Shown piece after piece: positions 6,019 through 7,179 of a stretch of 7,179 nt of DNA. The stretch comes from Desulfovibrio sp. UBA4079. GTDB taxonomy: Bacteria > Desulfobacterota > Desulfovibrionia > Desulfovibrionales > Desulfovibrionaceae. Each line of letters opens with the position of its first letter. Position 1 is the first letter of the stretch. The stretch is from contig DFYP01000181.1 in assembly GCA_002382645.1 (NCBI GenBank), positions 1 through 7,179 on the forward strand, given 5' to 3'. The position numbers and the translations under genes were made by a program. Below the pieces are notes generated by a model, which was not told the origin of the DNA, searched no databases, and saw only the letters and a program-made list of their open reading frames with translations.

Positions 6019-6056
6019 GTCCTTCCCAACCAAGCCCTCCATTCCGGAGGTTTTTC

Positions 6057-6947
6057 ATGCAGCGCCTTGCCCGCTTTTTCGTTCTCCTGTTCCTGCTCCA
6101 ACTGGCCTTGGCCGCCCCGGCCCTGGCCCACGGCGATGCCCGGCCCGAAAAACAGGCCATCCTCCTGGTGGCCTTCGGCTCCAGCATGCCCGAGGGCCAG
6201 AAGGCCCTGAAGGCCTTCGACGCCACGGTCCGCCGGGCCTACCCCGGCATGGAGATCCGCTGGGCCTGGACCTCGCGGATCATCCGCGACAAGCTCACCG
6301 CGGCCAAGACCGCCCATCCGGAGTCCCCGGCCCTGGCCCTGGCCCGGCTGGCCGAGGACGGCTACACCCAGGTGGCGGTCCAGTCCCTGCACAGCATCCC
6401 GGGCGAGGAGTTCAGCGACCTGGAGGACACGGTCGCGCGCTTCCAGGGCATGCCCAAGGGCCTGCGCAAGATCACCCTGGGCCAGCCGCTCATGACCTCG
6501 CCCGAGGACATCCAGCGCGCCGCCAAGGCCCTGCTCGAATCCCAGGGCAAGCGCAAGCCGGACGAGGCCGTGATCTTCATGGGCCACGGCACCCCCCACT
6601 CCGGCAACGCCATGTACCCGGCCCTGCAGTACCACCTCTGGCTGCTCGATCCCGACGCCTTCGTGGCCACGGTGGAGGGCGTCCCCTCCCTGGACGACGT
6701 CCTGCCCCTGCTGGCCCGCCACAAGATCCGCTCCGCGCGCCTGGTGCCGCTCATGGCCGTGGCCGGGGACCACGCCCACAACGACATGGCCGGCAAGGAA
6801 GAAGACTCCTTCGCCTCCCGGCTCAAGGCCCAGGGCATCGCCTCCACGCCGGTGCTCCAGGGCCTGGCCGAGACCCCGGCCGTGGCCGCGTTCTGGCTCG
6901 AACACCTGCGCCGGGCCGTGGCCGCGCTCCAGGACGAGCCCAAGTGA
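6057..6947 (+). CDS. cbiK: Exported sirohydrochlorin cobaltochelatase CbiK
   Basis: CbiK inserts Co2+ into sirohydrochlorin in the anaerobic cobalamin pathway; related enzymes also insert Fe2+ in vitro. The 296-residue product starts with a signal peptide: basic QRLAR, a hydrophobic stretch at about residues 7-20, and a likely cleavage after ALA at residue 24. A periplasmic location is therefore expected. Family residues are visible: H112 and E117/E118 in SLHSIPGEEF, H177 in IFMGHGTPHSG and H239 in VAGDHAHNDMAG. The two later histidines match the metal-binding pair of Salmonella CbiK, and a Glu in the first motif probably completes the site. GGAGG six bases before the ATG at 6057 sets the start; the frame stays open upstream through the riboswitch, but that part is RNA structure and not coding. 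It is controlled by the cobalamin riboswitch and overlaps the permease gene. In Desulfovibrio an exported CbiK paralogue is known, with a suggested role in metal or haem transport. Confidence 0.93.
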   Translation: MQRLARFFVLLFLLQLALAAPALAHGDARPEKQAILLVAFGSSMPEGQKALKAFDATVRRAYPGMEIRWAWTSRIIRDKLTAAKTAHPESPALALARLAEDGYTQVAVQSLHSIPGEEFSDLEDTVARFQGMPKGLRKITLGQPLMTSPEDIQRAAKALLESQGKRKPDEAVIFMGHGTPHSGNAMYPALQYHLWLLDPDAFVATVEGVPSLDDVLPLLARHKIRSARLVPLMAVAGDHAHNDMAGKEEDSFASRLKAQGIASTPVLQGLAETPAVAAFWLEHLRRAVAALQDEPK

Positions 6948-7179
6948 ACAACTCCTCCCGGACCGCGATCCTCCTGGCCGCGGCAGGCCCGGTCTCCCTG
7001 ATCCTGGCCTGCCTGCCCGGCCCGGCCCCCATCCCGGTCCGGGAGGTCCTCTCCATCCTGGCCTCGGCCGTGGGCCTGGCCCCGGCCCCGGCCGACCCGG
7101 CCCTGGCCACCGTGGTCCTGGGCATCCGGGCCGCGCGCGCGGTTCTGGCCTTTGGCGTGGGCGCGGCCCTGTCCCTGGC
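6944..7179 (+). CDS. FecCD/BtuC-family ABC transporter permease, 5' part only
   Basis: A GTG at 6944 opens a frame that stays open to the right edge (78 codons). Its first four bases, GTGA, overlap the cbiK stop, and AGGA (6931-6934) lies nine bases upstream, so translation is probably coupled. A first membrane segment is visible at about residues 7-25 (ILLAAAGPVSLILACL). The segment VLGIRAARAVLAFGVGAALSL matches the FecCD/BtuC signature around the second membrane helix, where the family usually reads IRLPR followed by VGAALA. Such permeases form the inner-membrane channel of importers for Fe3+-siderophores, haem or corrinoids. Co-transcription with cbiK under a cobalamin riboswitch favours a corrinoid, cobalt or tetrapyrrole substrate. 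The ATPase and binding protein should lie beyond the window. Family placement is good, substrate open. Confidence 0.85.
   Translation, partial: MNNSSRTAILLAAAGPVSLILACLPGPAPIPVREVLSILASAVGLAPAPADPALATVVLGIRAARAVLAFGVGAALSL

Noticed and set aside
5838..6056. Extended N-terminus for CbiK starting at the in-frame ATG at 5838
   Set aside because: The added 73 residues would be encoded by the riboswitch and terminator, and the ATG at 6057 has a strong GGAGG site and begins a textbook signal peptide.
5937..6905. Minus-strand open frame (322 codons) opposite cbiK
   Set aside because: It lies antisense to the metal-site motifs of CbiK and begins inside the terminator region; no family features are seen.
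1..7179. CRISPR arrays, insertion sequences, tRNA or rRNA genes
   Set aside because: No spaced direct repeats, transposase motifs, terminal inverted repeats or tRNA/rRNA-like sequence were seen; short GGCCTGG-type repetition reflects codon bias.

Overview
This 7.2 kb window is very GC-rich bacterial DNA, with short AT-rich pockets that coincide with the regulatory sites. The gene set suggests a Desulfovibrio-like sulfate reducer (Desulfovibrionaceae): a CbiK-type cobaltochelatase with a signal peptide next to an iron/corrinoid-type ABC permease, and a CheY plus split-CheA cluster. This taxonomic guess is inference from gene content; no ribosomal marker is present.

Layout. Positions 1-520 (minus) hold the start of a Sua5/YrdC/TsaC-type threonylcarbamoyl-AMP synthase, running off the left edge. 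It diverges from a 538-residue family 2 glycosyltransferase with a long helical N-terminal region (594-2210, plus). That gene meets trmH (2207-2797, minus) tail to tail, and both stop codons lie in one CTAG. A short AT-rich region (2798-2930) carries a near-consensus promoter for trmH and leads into a three-gene plus-strand signalling operon: a single-domain CheY-like receiver (2931-3326), an Hpt-STAS protein (3347-4096), and a CheA kinase that keeps P3, P4 and P5 but lacks a canonical P1 and P2 (4104-5717). The gap at 5718-6056 holds a putative promoter, a cobalamin riboswitch aptamer and a perfect-stem intrinsic terminator. These precede an exported sirohydrochlorin cobaltochelatase, CbiK (6057-6947), whose stop overlaps the start of a FecCD/BtuC-like permease (6944 to the right edge).

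How it works together. The signalling operon looks like a split phosphorelay. The kinase core probably phosphorylates the separate Hpt domain (His47), which passes phosphate to the receiver (Asp55). The STAS domain on the Hpt protein may be a docking or partner-switching element. No cheW, cheR, cheB or receptor gene is in the window. The cobalamin-controlled operon would be turned down when cobalamin is plentiful, by premature termination before cbiK. The exported chelatase and the permease point to periplasmic metal/tetrapyrrole handling coupled to uptake.

The least ordinary observations are the P1/P2-less CheA paired with an Hpt-STAS protein, the riboswitch terminator that also appears to be the only terminator behind the signalling operon, and a putative leaderless start for the TsaC-like gene.
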